A stretch of 64,000 bases of DNA from Rhodobacterales bacterium HKCCE3408 (lineage in GTDB: Bacteria; Pseudomonadota; Alphaproteobacteria; Rhodobacterales; Rhodobacteraceae). The stretch covers positions 112,001 to 176,000 of the forward strand of contig WVSN01000007.1 in NCBI GenBank assembly GCA_015689705.1. Direction: 5' to 3'. Positions within the stretch are counted from its first letter, which is position 1, and every line of letters begins with the position of its first letter. Positions 8,775 to 17,260 of this stretch are shown piece after piece. Both the position numbers and the translations under genes were made by a program. Below the pieces are notes generated by a model. That model saw only the letters and a program-made list of their open reading frames with translations. It was not told the origin of the DNA and did not search any database.

Positions 8775-9656
8775 TTGACCAAGCTTGATGACATCCATCA
8801 GGAGTATCTGATCGCCCCGGATCCCGGCCGCGCGGGACTGTCCCGCCGTGTGGTCGGACACGACGAATCCGGCAAGCCGGTCGAGATTGCCGTGGTCGAG
8901 GAGCGCCCGCTGACGATCTATCTGAATTCGCGCGAGATCGTGACCGCGATGACGATCGGCGACTATCCGGAGTATCTCGCGCTTGGCTTCCTCTCGAACC
9001 AGGGAATGCTATCCGCCGACGAGGACGTGACGGCGATCGACTACGACGAGGAGTTGCAGGTCGTCGTGGTCCGCACCGCGACCGAGACCGATCACGAGGC
9101 GAAACTGTCCCGCAAGACGCGGACGAGCGGCTGCGCGGTCGGAACGGTCTTCGGCGACATGATGGAGGGGCTGGAGGGCCTCGTCCTTCCGGCGGCCGAG
9201 CTGCGGACAAGCTGGCTCTACGCACTCAGCCACAAGATCAACCGGACGCCGAGCCTCTATCTCGAAGCCGGAGCAATTCACGGAACGGTGCTGTGTCAGG
9301 CAGACCGCCCGCTCGTCTACATGGAGGATGTCGGCCGCCACAACGCCGTCGACAAGATCGCAGGCTGGATGCGGGCCGAAGGCGTATCGCCGGAGGACAA
9401 GATTCTCTACACCACCGGCCGCCTGACCTCCGAGATGGTCATCAAGACCGCCCTCATGGGCATCCCGGTACTGGCCTCGCGGTCGGGCTTCACTGCCTGG
9501 GGGGTGGAGATCGCGCGCGAGGTGGGCCTGACGCTCATCGGCCGCCTGAAGGGACGGAGGTTCGTATGCCTGTCCGGCGAAGACAGGCTTGTCCGCGATG
9601 TTGATCCCGGCTCGGTGGCCGAAGAGGACCGGCGGCACGGGCGCAAAGGCGGATGA
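8775..9656 (+). CDS. fdhD: Formate dehydrogenase accessory sulfurtransferase FdhD
   Basis: About 293 residues. FdhD passes sulfur to the molybdenum cofactor of formate dehydrogenases. Conserved blocks: VEERPLTIYLNSREIVTAMT, YLALGFLSNQG, VYMEDVGRHNAVDKIAGW and LYTTGRLTSEMV. The loop usually written CxxC reads TSGCAVG, with only the first cysteine. No ATG fits; the TTG at 8775 has GGCAGG five bases upstream, and GTG at 8850 is the next choice. First gene of a cofactor operon with mobA (ATGA overlap), mobB and moeA. Confidence 0.88.
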   Translation: MTKLDDIHQEYLIAPDPGRAGLSRRVVGHDESGKPVEIAVVEERPLTIYLNSREIVTAMTIGDYPEYLALGFLSNQGMLSADEDVTAIDYDEELQVVVVRTATETDHEAKLSRKTRTSGCAVGTVFGDMMEGLEGLVLPAAELRTSWLYALSHKINRTPSLYLEAGAIHGTVLCQADRPLVYMEDVGRHNAVDKIAGWMRAEGVSPEDKILYTTGRLTSEMVIKTALMGIPVLASRSGFTAWGVEIAREVGLTLIGRLKGRRFVCLSGEDRLVRDVDPGSVAEEDRRHGRKGG

Positions 9657-10246
9657 CGCGTCCGCTTGGCGTCATACTCGCTGGTGGACAGGCGCGGCGC
9701 ATGGGCGGCGGTGACAAGGGGCGTCTCGTGCTTGGAGGTCGCAGCCTGATCGAGCGCGTGATCGACCGTCTTGCGCCGCAAGTGGATGCACTGGGCTTGA
9801 ATGCAAACGGCGATCCCGCGCGCTTCGCCGATCTCGGTCTGCCGGTGCTCCCCGATTCCATTGCCGATCACCCGGGGCCACTGGCTGGTGTGCTGGCTGG
9901 ACTCGATTGGGCGGCGGAAATGGGAGCCGATCGCATCGTGACCGCGGCGGCGGACACGCCTTTTTTTCCTGAAGATCTTGTGGACGAGCTCACCGAAGCT
10001 TCCGTCAGCGGCCTTGCGCTTGCAGCGACCGAGGAAGACGGCCGGATCGTCCGACACCCCACCTTCGGGCTATGGCCCGTTGCATTGCGCGACGATCTGC
10101 GGGCGTCCCTGAAGGACGGCGTCCGGAAGGTTGTCATATGGACCGACCGGCATGGTGCCGGGACCGCGCTGTTTCGAGCTGCGGGCGATCCGTTCTTCAA
10201 CGTAAATACGCCCGAGGACCTGGCAGCCGCCGAGGCTTGGCTCTGA
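9653..10246 (+). CDS. mobA: Molybdenum cofactor guanylyltransferase
   Basis: 197 residues. MobA joins GMP from GTP to molybdopterin to give the guanine-dinucleotide form. The nucleotide-binding motif ILAGGQARRMGGGDKG is at residues 8-23, with DHPGPLAGVLAGL and AAADTPFFP downstream. The start ATGA overlaps the fdhD stop. The guanine form is used by DMSO-reductase-type enzymes including formate dehydrogenases, so it fits with fdhD. Confidence 0.95.
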   Translation: MTRPLGVILAGGQARRMGGGDKGRLVLGGRSLIERVIDRLAPQVDALGLNANGDPARFADLGLPVLPDSIADHPGPLAGVLAGLDWAAEMGADRIVTAAADTPFFPEDLVDELTEASVSGLALAATEEDGRIVRHPTFGLWPVALRDDLRASLKDGVRKVVIWTDRHGAGTALFRAAGDPFFNVNTPEDLAAAEAWL

Positions 10247-10737
10247 TGAAGCTGATCGGCATCACCGGCTGGAAGAACACCGGCAAAACCGGCCTCGTCG
10301 AGCGCCTGGTTGCGCAGTTCATCGCCGAAGGGTTGCGCGTGTCCACGCTCAAGCACGCCCATCACGGTTTCGATCCCGAGACGCCCGGCGCCGACAGCTT
10401 CCGTCATCGCGAAGCAGGGGCGACCGAGGTGCTGGTCGCCACGTCGGAGCGGTGGGCGCTGATGTCCGAATTGCGCGGCGCGCCCGAGCCGTCGCTCGAC
10501 GATCTTCTCGCACGGCTCGCGCCCGTTGATCTGGTCATCGCCGAGGGCTGGAAGACAGCCGAGCACCCGAAAATCGAGTGCTGGCGCGCCGGAACCCCCG
10601 AGCCGCCTCGCGCCACTGCGGACCCGACGATCCTCGCCGTAGCGAGCGACGTCGCACCGGACGTACCGTGCCCCGTGCTGCCGCTTGACGATACCACTGC
10701 CATCGCTGCGCTGATCCGGCGGGAGCTGGATCTGTGA
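10246..10737 (+). CDS. mobB: Molybdopterin-guanine dinucleotide biosynthesis protein B
   Basis: 163 residues. MobB is a GTP-binding partner of MobA that is not strictly required. P-loop GITGWKNTGKTGLVERL at residues 5-21, then STLKHAHHGFDPETPGADS and DLVIAEGWK. The start shares TGATG with the mobA stop. The stop overlaps the next gene by four bases. Confidence 0.95.
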   Translation: MKLIGITGWKNTGKTGLVERLVAQFIAEGLRVSTLKHAHHGFDPETPGADSFRHREAGATEVLVATSERWALMSELRGAPEPSLDDLLARLAPVDLVIAEGWKTAEHPKIECWRAGTPEPPRATADPTILAVASDVAPDVPCPVLPLDDTTAIAALIRRELDL

Positions 10738-12854
10738 CCGATTTCGAGACCGTTGTGATGGTCGACTGGTCGGCACGGTCCGCCCCCTCACCGCGAAAAC
10801 CAACCGCGGATTCGATCTGGATCGGTGTGGCCCGAGGCGGCCCTGCCGAGGTCAGCTATCACCGCACGCGGGCGGCTGCGACGGACTGGCTGATCTCGCT
10901 CTTCGAGGCCGAGATCGCTGCCGGACGCCGGGTTCTAGCCGGGTTCGATTTCCCCTTTGCCTATCCGCGCGGCTTCGCACGAGCCGTTACGGGGTCGGAT
11001 GATCCGCTCGGATTATGGGGGGCGATAGCCGGACGGGTCGAGGATACCGGAAAGAACGCGAACAACCGGTGGGACATCGCTCGGGCCTTCAACCGGCTGT
11101 TCGACGGCGGTCCGGGACCCTTCTGGGGTTGCCCGCCCGGTGAGATCTCGCCCGATCTGGAGATGCGCAAGACGGTCGACTACGCAGCGATCGGCCTGTC
11201 GGAACGGCGCGCGGTGGAGGCGCGGATCGCGCGGACACAGCCAGCCTGGAAGCTCTATACGACCGGGTCGGTCGGCAGCCAGGTGCTGCTCGGTCTGCCG
11301 CGCCTGCACCAGCTTCGGCTGCACTTCGGCACGGATCTGGCCGTCAGCCCGTTCGAGCCCGCGCAGACCCCGATCGTTCTGGCTGAAATCTATCCCTCGA
11401 TGCTCGCTGCGGACGTCTCTGCCCGCCGGGATCCGGATGAGATTCTCGATGCCGCACAGGTTCGGGTGACGGCGGAAGCTTTCCGTTCTCTCGGCCCGGG
11501 ACAGCTGTCGGCGATGCTTGCCGAGGGCGACCCCGTCGAGGGGTGGATTCTTGGCCTCGGTCACGAGGAGGAACTCGCCGCCGGTCTTGGGCCCGCTTTG
11601 CTCCGTCCGCCGCCGCTCCGGGACGACTGCTTTGCCCTCCCGCCGGGAGTCGACTGGACACCGGTGGCCGAGGCCGTCGAGCGGCTGAAGGCGGCGCTCC
11701 ACCCTGTTGCGAAATCCGAGACTGTACTGATCGCAGGTGCTAGCGGACGAATTCTTGCAGCAGACATTTCAGCGCGCCGCAGCCATCCGCCCCACGCGAA
11801 CTCGGCGGTTGACGGCTTCGGCTTTGCGCAGGGCTCCATCGGATCGGCACCGCACCATCTCCCGCTCGTCGAGGGAAGAGCGGCAGCAGGAGCGCCATTT
11901 GACGGCACCGTTCCGCCCGGCAAGGCGCTTCGCATTCTGACCGGTGCGCCTCTGCCCGCCGGCGTCGATACCGTGGTGCTCGAAGAGGATTGCACCATCG
12001 CTTCGGACGCTATCGCCTTTCGCGGCCCGCTCCGCCGAGGCGCGAACACCAGGCCAGCGGGGGAGGATGTGGCGTCGGGCGCGGCCGTACTTCCCGCCGG
12101 GCACCGTCTCTCCGCACCGGATCTGGCGCTTCTTGCCGCGACTGGCCACGGCGACGTGAAAGTGTTCGAGCGTCTGAAGGTCGCGGTGTTGTCGACGGGC
12201 GACGAACTTGCCGAGGCCGGGCAGGGGGCATCCGCCGCCACACCCGATGCGAACCGCCCCATGCTCGCGGCGCTCCTGTCGGGGTGGGGTCATGACGTCG
12301 TTGACCTTGGTCTCGCGCCGGACGATGCGGACGCCGTTCGCGCCGCGCTCGATGCCGGTGCTGCGGGAGCAGATGCGATCCTCACCAGTGGCGGGGCTAG
12401 CGCGGGTGACGAAGATCATGTCTCCGCGCTGCTCAAGTCCGAAGGGCACCTGACGAGTTGGCGTATCGCCCTGAAGCCGGGCCGGCCTCTGGCGCTCGCC
12501 ACCTGGCGCGGCATCCCGGTCTTCGGTCTTCCCGGAAACCCGGTCGCAGCTTTCGTCTGTGCGCTTCTGTTCGCCCGGCCCGCGCTGTCGGTTCTTGCCG
12601 GCGGCGGCTGGATCGAGCCGCAGCGCTTCACCGTCCCCGCCGCTTTCGAGAAGCGCAAGAAGCCCGGCCGCAACGAGTATCTGCGCGCACGCCTGGATGG
12701 CGCCGGACGGGCGGAGGTCTTCCCGTCGGAAGGCTCGGGCCGGATCTCCGGGCTGAGCTGGTCGACCGGGCTGGTCGAACTCGGCCCCAAAGAACGCCGG
12801 ATCGCACCGGGCGACCCGGTCCTGTTCCTTCCCTATGCCGGCTTCGGGATCTAG
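10734..12854 (+). CDS. moeA: Molybdopterin molybdenumtransferase MoeA with an N-terminal DUF429-like domain
   Basis: 706 residues in two parts. Residues about 300-706 are MoeA, which inserts molybdate into adenylylated molybdopterin: NSAVDGFGF, ILTGAPLPAGVDTVV, STGDELAEAG, SGGASAGDEDHV, FGLPGNPVAAF. Residues 1-295 are not MoeA: VDWSAR (10-15), GFDFPFAYP (70-78) and AEIYPSM (207-213) place acids D11, D72 and E208 as in the DUF429 family, predicted to have an RNase-H-like fold. GTG start overlaps the mobB stop (GTGA). MoeA alone is about 400 residues, so this is a real fusion with no internal stop. The N-terminal assignment is motif-based inference. Confidence 0.85.
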   Translation: MTDFETVVMVDWSARSAPSPRKPTADSIWIGVARGGPAEVSYHRTRAAATDWLISLFEAEIAAGRRVLAGFDFPFAYPRGFARAVTGSDDPLGLWGAIAGRVEDTGKNANNRWDIARAFNRLFDGGPGPFWGCPPGEISPDLEMRKTVDYAAIGLSERRAVEARIARTQPAWKLYTTGSVGSQVLLGLPRLHQLRLHFGTDLAVSPFEPAQTPIVLAEIYPSMLAADVSARRDPDEILDAAQVRVTAEAFRSLGPGQLSAMLAEGDPVEGWILGLGHEEELAAGLGPALLRPPPLRDDCFALPPGVDWTPVAEAVERLKAALHPVAKSETVLIAGASGRILAADISARRSHPPHANSAVDGFGFAQGSIGSAPHHLPLVEGRAAAGAPFDGTVPPGKALRILTGAPLPAGVDTVVLEEDCTIASDAIAFRGPLRRGANTRPAGEDVASGAAVLPAGHRLSAPDLALLAATGHGDVKVFERLKVAVLSTGDELAEAGQGASAATPDANRPMLAALLSGWGHDVVDLGLAPDDADAVRAALDAGAAGADAILTSGGASAGDEDHVSALLKSEGHLTSWRIALKPGRPLALATWRGIPVFGLPGNPVAAFVCALLFARPALSVLAGGGWIEPQRFTVPAAFEKRKKPGRNEYLRARLDGAGRAEVFPSEGSGRISGLSWSTGLVELGPKERRIAPGDPVLFLPYAGFGI

Positions 12855-13414
12855 CTCTCTTGGCCGATGGCGGCGGCGATGAAAGCCATCGCCTCCGGGC
12901 TCGCCCAGTCGGCATCGCCGCGCATCCGCGCGACTTCGCGCCCTTCGGCATCGATCAGAACGGTGATGGGCAGCCCGAAGATCGCCATTTCACGCGCCAC
13001 CTGCTGCTGCGGGTCAAGGAAGGTCGGCAGTGCCTCGATGCCCTCTTCCTCGAAAAACCGGCGCACGGCCTGCGGTGGGTTGCGCCCCGTGGCAAGTGTC
13101 ACGACCCGGAACGCGTCGCTGCCCATCTCTTGCTGGAGGGTATCAAGCGCCGGCATCTCCTCGCGGCAGGGCGCGCACCAGGTCGCCCAGAAGTTCAGCA
13201 GCACGACCTGACCGGCGAAGTCCGACAGTGTGTGCGTCCCGCCATCCATGTCCGTGAAGGGCGCCTGAGACACCTCCTGCGGCGCGTCGTGGACCAGCAT
13301 CCCGCGCATATCGCCCTCACGCGGGATATCGGCCAGACCTTGCGCGGCGGCGGCATTTGCGCCAAGCGCGAGCGCCAGATACACGGGCAGCAGTCGAACG
13401 GACAGGTGAGCCAT
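12851..13414 (-). CDS. TlpA-like thioredoxin-fold secreted protein
   Basis: 187 residues. The N-terminal signal sequence ([19 protein letters not shown], residues 8-26) suggests periplasmic location. The redox motif [12 protein letters not shown] has C80 and C83, and [16 protein letters not shown] supplies the cis-proline region. TlpA-type proteins keep periplasmic cysteines reduced, for example for cytochrome assembly. The ATG at 13414 lies within CCATGG shared with the argH start on the other strand. The stop overlaps moeA through CTAG. Confidence 0.88.
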   Translation of the reverse strand: MAHLSVRLLPVYLALALGANAAAAQGLADIPREGDMRGMLVHDAPQEVSQAPFTDMDGGTHTLSDFAGQVVLLNFWATWCAPCREEMPALDTLQQEMGSDAFRVVTLATGRNPPQAVRRFFEEEGIEALPTFLDPQQQVAREMAIFGLPITVLIDAEGREVARMRGDADWASPEAMAFIAAAIGQES

Positions 13415-14831
13415 GGGCGACAAGACCTCGAACGCGATGTGGGGCGGGCGGTTCTCCGCGGGGCCGGACGCGATCATGGAGGCGATCAACGCCTCGATCG
13501 GCTTCGACCGGCGTCTCGCCGCGCAGGACATCGAAGGGTCCCGCGCCCACGCCGCGATGTTGGCCCGCCAGGGCATCCTGAGGGATAGCGACGCCGAGGC
13601 GATCCGGGAAGGTCTGCTCACGATCTTGTCAGAGATCGACGGCGGTACGTTCGAATTCTCGACGGCACTCGAGGATATCCACATGAACGTGGAGGCGCGG
13701 CTGAAAGAGCTGATCGGTGAGCCCGCCGGACGGCTCCACACCGCCCGCAGCCGGAACGACCAGGTCGCGACGGATTTCCGGCTCTGGGTCCGGGATCAGA
13801 CCGACGCCGCGATCACAGGGCTCGTCGCGCTTCAGCGGGCGTTCCTGGCCCAGGCCGAGGCCGGCGCGGACTGGGTCATGCCGGGCTTTACCCATCTGCA
13901 GACCGCGCAGCCGGTGACCTGGGGCCATCACATGATGGCCTATGTCGAGATGTTCGGCCGGGACGTGACCCGTTTCCGTGACGCCCGCGTCCGGATGAAT
14001 GAAAGTCCGCTCGGCGCCGCCGCGCTTGCCGGCACGTCCTTCCCGATCGACCGAGAGATGACGGCACAGGCGCTCGGCTTCGACCGGCCCTGTGCCAACT
14101 CGCTCGACGCGGTGGCCGACCGGGACTTCGCGCTCGAATTCCTCTCTGCGGCAACGATCTGCGCGATGCATCTCAGCCGCTTCGCCGAAGAGCTGGTGAT
14201 CTGGTCCTCGGCCCAGTTCCGCTTTGTCACCCTGTCCGACCGCTTCTCGACCGGCTCATCGATCATGCCGCAGAAGAAGAACCCGGATGCGGCCGAACTG
14301 ATCCGCGCCAAGATCGGCCGGATCTTCGGAGCCTCGGTGGCGCTGACGACGGTGATGAAGGGCCTTCCGCTGACCTATTCAAAGGACATGCAGGAAGACA
14401 AGGAACAGGTCTTCGACGCCGCCGATTCGCTGATGCTGGCGCTTGCGGCGATGGAGGGCATGGTGCGCGACATGACCGCGAACCGTGCCGCACTCGAGGC
14501 TGCCGCGTCCTCGGGCTTTTCCACCGCGACCGACCTCGCCGACTGGCTGGTCCGAGAACTCGGGCTGCCGTTCCGCGACGCGCATCACATCACCGGATCG
14601 CTGGTGAAGATCGCCGACGACGCCGACTGCGACCTGTCCGAGCTCAGTCTTCAGCAGATGCGGGAGGTCCATTCCGGCATCACCCAGGATGTCTTCGGTG
14701 TGCTCGGTGTGCACAACTCGGTCGCTTCGCGGACGTCCTACGGTGGCACGGCGCCGGATCAGGTCCGGGCGCAGATCGCACGCTGGCGCGAACAGCTCGG
14801 CGGTGCTGGACAGACCGGCGCGGATGAGTGA
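13413..14831 (+). CDS. argH: Argininosuccinate lyase
   Basis: 472 residues. Splits argininosuccinate to arginine and fumarate, the last arginine-synthesis step. Conserved start [16 protein letters not shown], then [30 protein letters not shown] and the superfamily signature [16 protein letters not shown] near residue 281. The ATG at 13413 has AGGTGAG upstream, inside the tlpA-like gene on the opposite strand. Divergent tlpA-argH is a familiar alphaproteobacterial arrangement. Confidence 0.97.
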   Translation: MGDKTSNAMWGGRFSAGPDAIMEAINASIGFDRRLAAQDIEGSRAHAAMLARQGILRDSDAEAIREGLLTILSEIDGGTFEFSTALEDIHMNVEARLKELIGEPAGRLHTARSRNDQVATDFRLWVRDQTDAAITGLVALQRAFLAQAEAGADWVMPGFTHLQTAQPVTWGHHMMAYVEMFGRDVTRFRDARVRMNESPLGAAALAGTSFPIDREMTAQALGFDRPCANSLDAVADRDFALEFLSAATICAMHLSRFAEELVIWSSAQFRFVTLSDRFSTGSSIMPQKKNPDAAELIRAKIGRIFGASVALTTVMKGLPLTYSKDMQEDKEQVFDAADSLMLALAAMEGMVRDMTANRAALEAAASSGFSTATDLADWLVRELGLPFRDAHHITGSLVKIADDADCDLSELSLQQMREVHSGITQDVFGVLGVHNSVASRTSYGGTAPDQVRAQIARWREQLGGAGQTGADE

Positions 14832-14841
14832 GGCTTCCGGA

Positions 14842-14979
14842 ATGACACGCGTTCTCGTGCCCTTTCTCCTCCTTCTCCTCGCCGCCTGTGGTGCGGACGG
14901 GGAACCGGAGACCCCGCCGCCCCCGCCGGGCGTGACGCTGAGCGGAAGCGTCGAGTTCGGCGTCGCGGGCACTTTCTGA
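14842..14979 (+). CDS. Tiny lipoprotein downstream of argH
   Basis: 45 residues. A short signal with lipobox LLAAC is followed by GADGEPETPPPPPG and a Gly/Val-rich tail. The mature part would be only about 30 residues, anchored by lipid on its cysteine. The ATG at 14842 is 10 bases after the argH stop; the ATG at 14824 overlaps argH in another frame. Position after argH suggests relationship to the small lipoprotein often seen between argH and lysA (LptM-like); here lysA is elsewhere. The reading is too short for a family call. Confidence 0.7.
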   Translation: MTRVLVPFLLLLLAACGADGEPETPPPPPGVTLSGSVEFGVAGTF

Positions 14980-14995
14980 TCCAACTCGATCCCCG

Positions 14996-15024
14996 TTGAA
15001 TTCACAGGGGCAAGTCCCTAACGT
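14996..15024 (+). promoter_or_regulatory. Candidate sigma-70 promoter for greA
   Basis: TTGAAT at 14996-15001 and TAACGT at 15019-15024 are separated by 17 bases, about 45 bases before the greA ATG. It lies in the gap after the small lipoprotein gene. Confidence 0.45.
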
Positions 15025-15069
15025 TTGGAGCCTGAGCAGGCTTCGTATCTTCACGACAAGACGGACGAC

Positions 15070-15540
15070 ATGGACAAGATTCCGATGACGCCGAAGGGCT
15101 ATCAGGCCCTGGATTCCGAGTTGAAGACGCTGCGGTCGGTCGAACGGCCGGCGATCATCAAAGCAATTGCCGAGGCCCGCGAACACGGCGACCTGTCCGA
15201 GAACGCGGAGTACCACTCCGCGCGGGAACGCCAGTCGTTCATCGAGGGCCGCATCAAGGAACTCGAAGGGATGCTCGGTCGCGCGCAGGTCATTGATCCG
15301 AAGACGCTGTCCGGCCCGATCAAGTTCGGCGCGACCGTCGAACTCGTCGACGAGGAGACCGAGGAAGAGAAGACCTACCAGATCGTCGGCGAGGCCGAGG
15401 CGAATATCGAGAACGGGCTTCTCAACATCAATTCTCCGCTCGCCCGGGCGCTGATCGGCAAGGACGAGGGTGACAGTGTCGAGGTGAACACGCCGGGCGG
15501 CAGCAAGGATTACGAGATCGTCAAGATCACCTATGTCTGA
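15070..15540 (+). CDS. greA: Transcription elongation factor GreA
   Basis: 156 residues. GreA rescues backtracked RNA polymerase by stimulating transcript cleavage. N-terminal coiled-coil with [20 protein letters not shown], which carries the acidic tip residues, and C-terminal FKBP-like domain ending in [13 protein letters not shown]. The ATG at 15070 gives the normal [11 protein letters not shown] start. A TTG at 15025 would add an unconserved 15-residue lead. Confidence 0.97.
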   Translation: MDKIPMTPKGYQALDSELKTLRSVERPAIIKAIAEAREHGDLSENAEYHSARERQSFIEGRIKELEGMLGRAQVIDPKTLSGPIKFGATVELVDEETEEEKTYQIVGEAEANIENGLLNINSPLARALIGKDEGDSVEVNTPGGSKDYEIVKITYV

Positions 15541-16576
15541 CAGCGGAAAGGGCCGGGCGACGCGATCCGATGCGCCGCCCTTCGATCCGGGCCTCTATGC
15601 CCCCGATCCCGGCCCACGGTTCACGTCAATCGAGATCATCGCAGCCGTTCTCACCGTCCTATGGTGCGCGGCATTTGGTCCGCTGCTCCTGTTCCAAGGC
15701 GATGAAGCGGGCAGCGCCGGCGCGCTCGGATGGATCATGGCCCTTCTGGCTCTGGTGCTGCCCGTCGTCCTGATCTGGGTCGCCGCTTCGGCCGCGCGCG
15801 GCGCTCGACGGATGCGTGAAGAAGCGGCGCGTCTGCAGGATGCGATTGATCAGGTCCGGGGCACCATCGCCGCGCAGCGCAGCAATGAAGCCGATCCGGG
15901 CATTGGCGCGCTGGCCGAGAAGCTGGAACAGATCGCAGCCGCGCAGCGAGAGGCACAAACACAGCTGGCCCGACTGGCTGCCGCGCCACAGGCCGCCGAG
16001 GCAGCCATCGTGTCGCCGCGCGTGGCTCCGACACCCGACCCGGCCGCCGACACTCCGCCGCAGCCGAGCCTCGGCCTGGGCACGCCGACCCCGCCCCTCG
16101 ACGAACCGATGACCGTGGCCGAGTTCGTCAAGGCGCTGGATTTCCCGCAGACCGACCGCGATGCCGAGGGCTTCCGCGTGCTCCGCAAGGCTCTGCGCGA
16201 CCCGCTCACGCAGCGGCTGGTTCGCGCCAGCCAGGATGTGCTGACCCTGCTCAGCCAGGACGGCATCTACATGGACGACCTGAAGCCTGACCGGGCCCGT
16301 CCCGAGGTCTGGCGGCGGTTCGCCCATGGGGAACGCGGCCGGCAGATCGCCGGCCTCGGCGGGGTACACGACCGCTCCTCGCTCGCGCTGGCCTCGGGCC
16401 GGATGAAGCAGGACCCGGTGTTTCGTGACGCGGTGCACCATTTCCTGCGCCATTTCGACCACACGATCATGGAGTTCGAGCGCCACGCGACGGACGAAGA
16501 CATCGTCAGGTTGGCCGACACGCGCACGGCCCGCGCCTTCATGCTGCTCGGCCGCGTGACCGGCGTTTTCGCCTAA
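15533..16576 (+). CDS. Membrane protein of unknown function downstream of greA
   Basis: 347 residues, no family recognised with confidence. Two hydrophobic segments near residues 33-52 and 62-83 form a hairpin, then a helix rich in R/E/A (coiled-coil-like, about 90-145), a Pro-rich linker (about 150-190), and a conserved-looking helical C-terminal domain ([18 protein letters not shown] onward, 190-347) that is probably cytoplasmic. It starts eight bases inside the greA 3' end, so it is cotranslated. The stop shares CTAA with tag on the other strand. Confidence 0.75.
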   Translation: MSDSGKGRATRSDAPPFDPGLYAPDPGPRFTSIEIIAAVLTVLWCAAFGPLLLFQGDEAGSAGALGWIMALLALVLPVVLIWVAASAARGARRMREEAARLQDAIDQVRGTIAAQRSNEADPGIGALAEKLEQIAAAQREAQTQLARLAAAPQAAEAAIVSPRVAPTPDPAADTPPQPSLGLGTPTPPLDEPMTVAEFVKALDFPQTDRDAEGFRVLRKALRDPLTQRLVRASQDVLTLLSQDGIYMDDLKPDRARPEVWRRFAHGERGRQIAGLGGVHDRSSLALASGRMKQDPVFRDAVHHFLRHFDHTIMEFERHATDEDIVRLADTRTARAFMLLGRVTGVFA

Positions 16577-17145
16577 GCCATCGCCGCACAACGGGCATGC
16601 GCCGGGCAGGTAACGACGTGGTCGTTCACAAGCCCGGTCGCCTGCATGAAGGCATAGACGATGGTCGGCCCGACGAAGGTGAAGCCCGCGGCCTTCAGCT
16701 CTTTCGAAACGCGCCGCGAAAGATCGGTTTCGGCGGGCACGTGGTCGTCGCTGCGCCAGGCGTTCTGAACCGGCGTTCCGTCGACATGGCGCCAGAGGAA
16801 ATCGGCGAAATCACCGCTTTCCTCGATCGTCTCGTAGGCGCGGGCGTTGCGGATCGTGGCCTCGATCTTGCCGCGATGGCGCACGATGCCTGGGTCGGCC
16901 AGCAGACGCAGGATCTCGGGCTCGCCCCACCGCGCGACGACATGCGGATCGAAGCCCGCGAATGCCTCCCGGAAGGCCGGGCGCTTGCGCAGAATGGTGA
17001 TCCAGCTCAGCCCGGCCTGGAACCCATCGAGGATCAGCTTCTCCCATAGCGCCCGTCCGTCGCGCTCGGGCACGCCCCATTCGGTGTCGTGGTATTCGAC
17101 ATAGAGGGGATCTGTCCCGCACCAGCGGCATCTATCGGTCGACAT
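16573..17145 (-). CDS. tag: DNA-3-methyladenine glycosylase I
   Basis: 190 residues. Removes 3-methyladenine from alkylated DNA. The zinc 'snap' residues are visible: C6 and H19 in RCRWCG...YHDTEWG, and H176 and C180 in NDHVVTCPAH. FQAGLSWITILRKR is the conserved core. The ATG at 17145 follows GGAGG. Length matches the family. Confidence 0.95.
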   Translation of the reverse strand: MSTDRCRWCGTDPLYVEYHDTEWGVPERDGRALWEKLILDGFQAGLSWITILRKRPAFREAFAGFDPHVVARWGEPEILRLLADPGIVRHRGKIEATIRNARAYETIEESGDFADFLWRHVDGTPVQNAWRSDDHVPAETDLSRRVSKELKAAGFTFVGPTIVYAFMQATGLVNDHVVTCPAHARCAAMA

Positions 17146-17260
17146 GGGGCCTCCGCGGCTAAATCTGGCAATTGAAGTTAATTAGAACAAAACCAGAATA
17201 TTTACGAGATGTTCATGCCTTTGGCTGATCTTCATCCCGTCCATTCGCGAGGTTGACCAC
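17146..17260. promoter_or_regulatory. AT-rich divergent promoter region between tag and the EAL gene
   Basis: An unusually AT-rich block at about 17160-17205 stands out in this GC-rich window. TTGAAG at 17172-17177 with GAATAT at 17196-17201 (18-base spacing) could serve the EAL gene. No clear operator seen. Confidence 0.35.
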
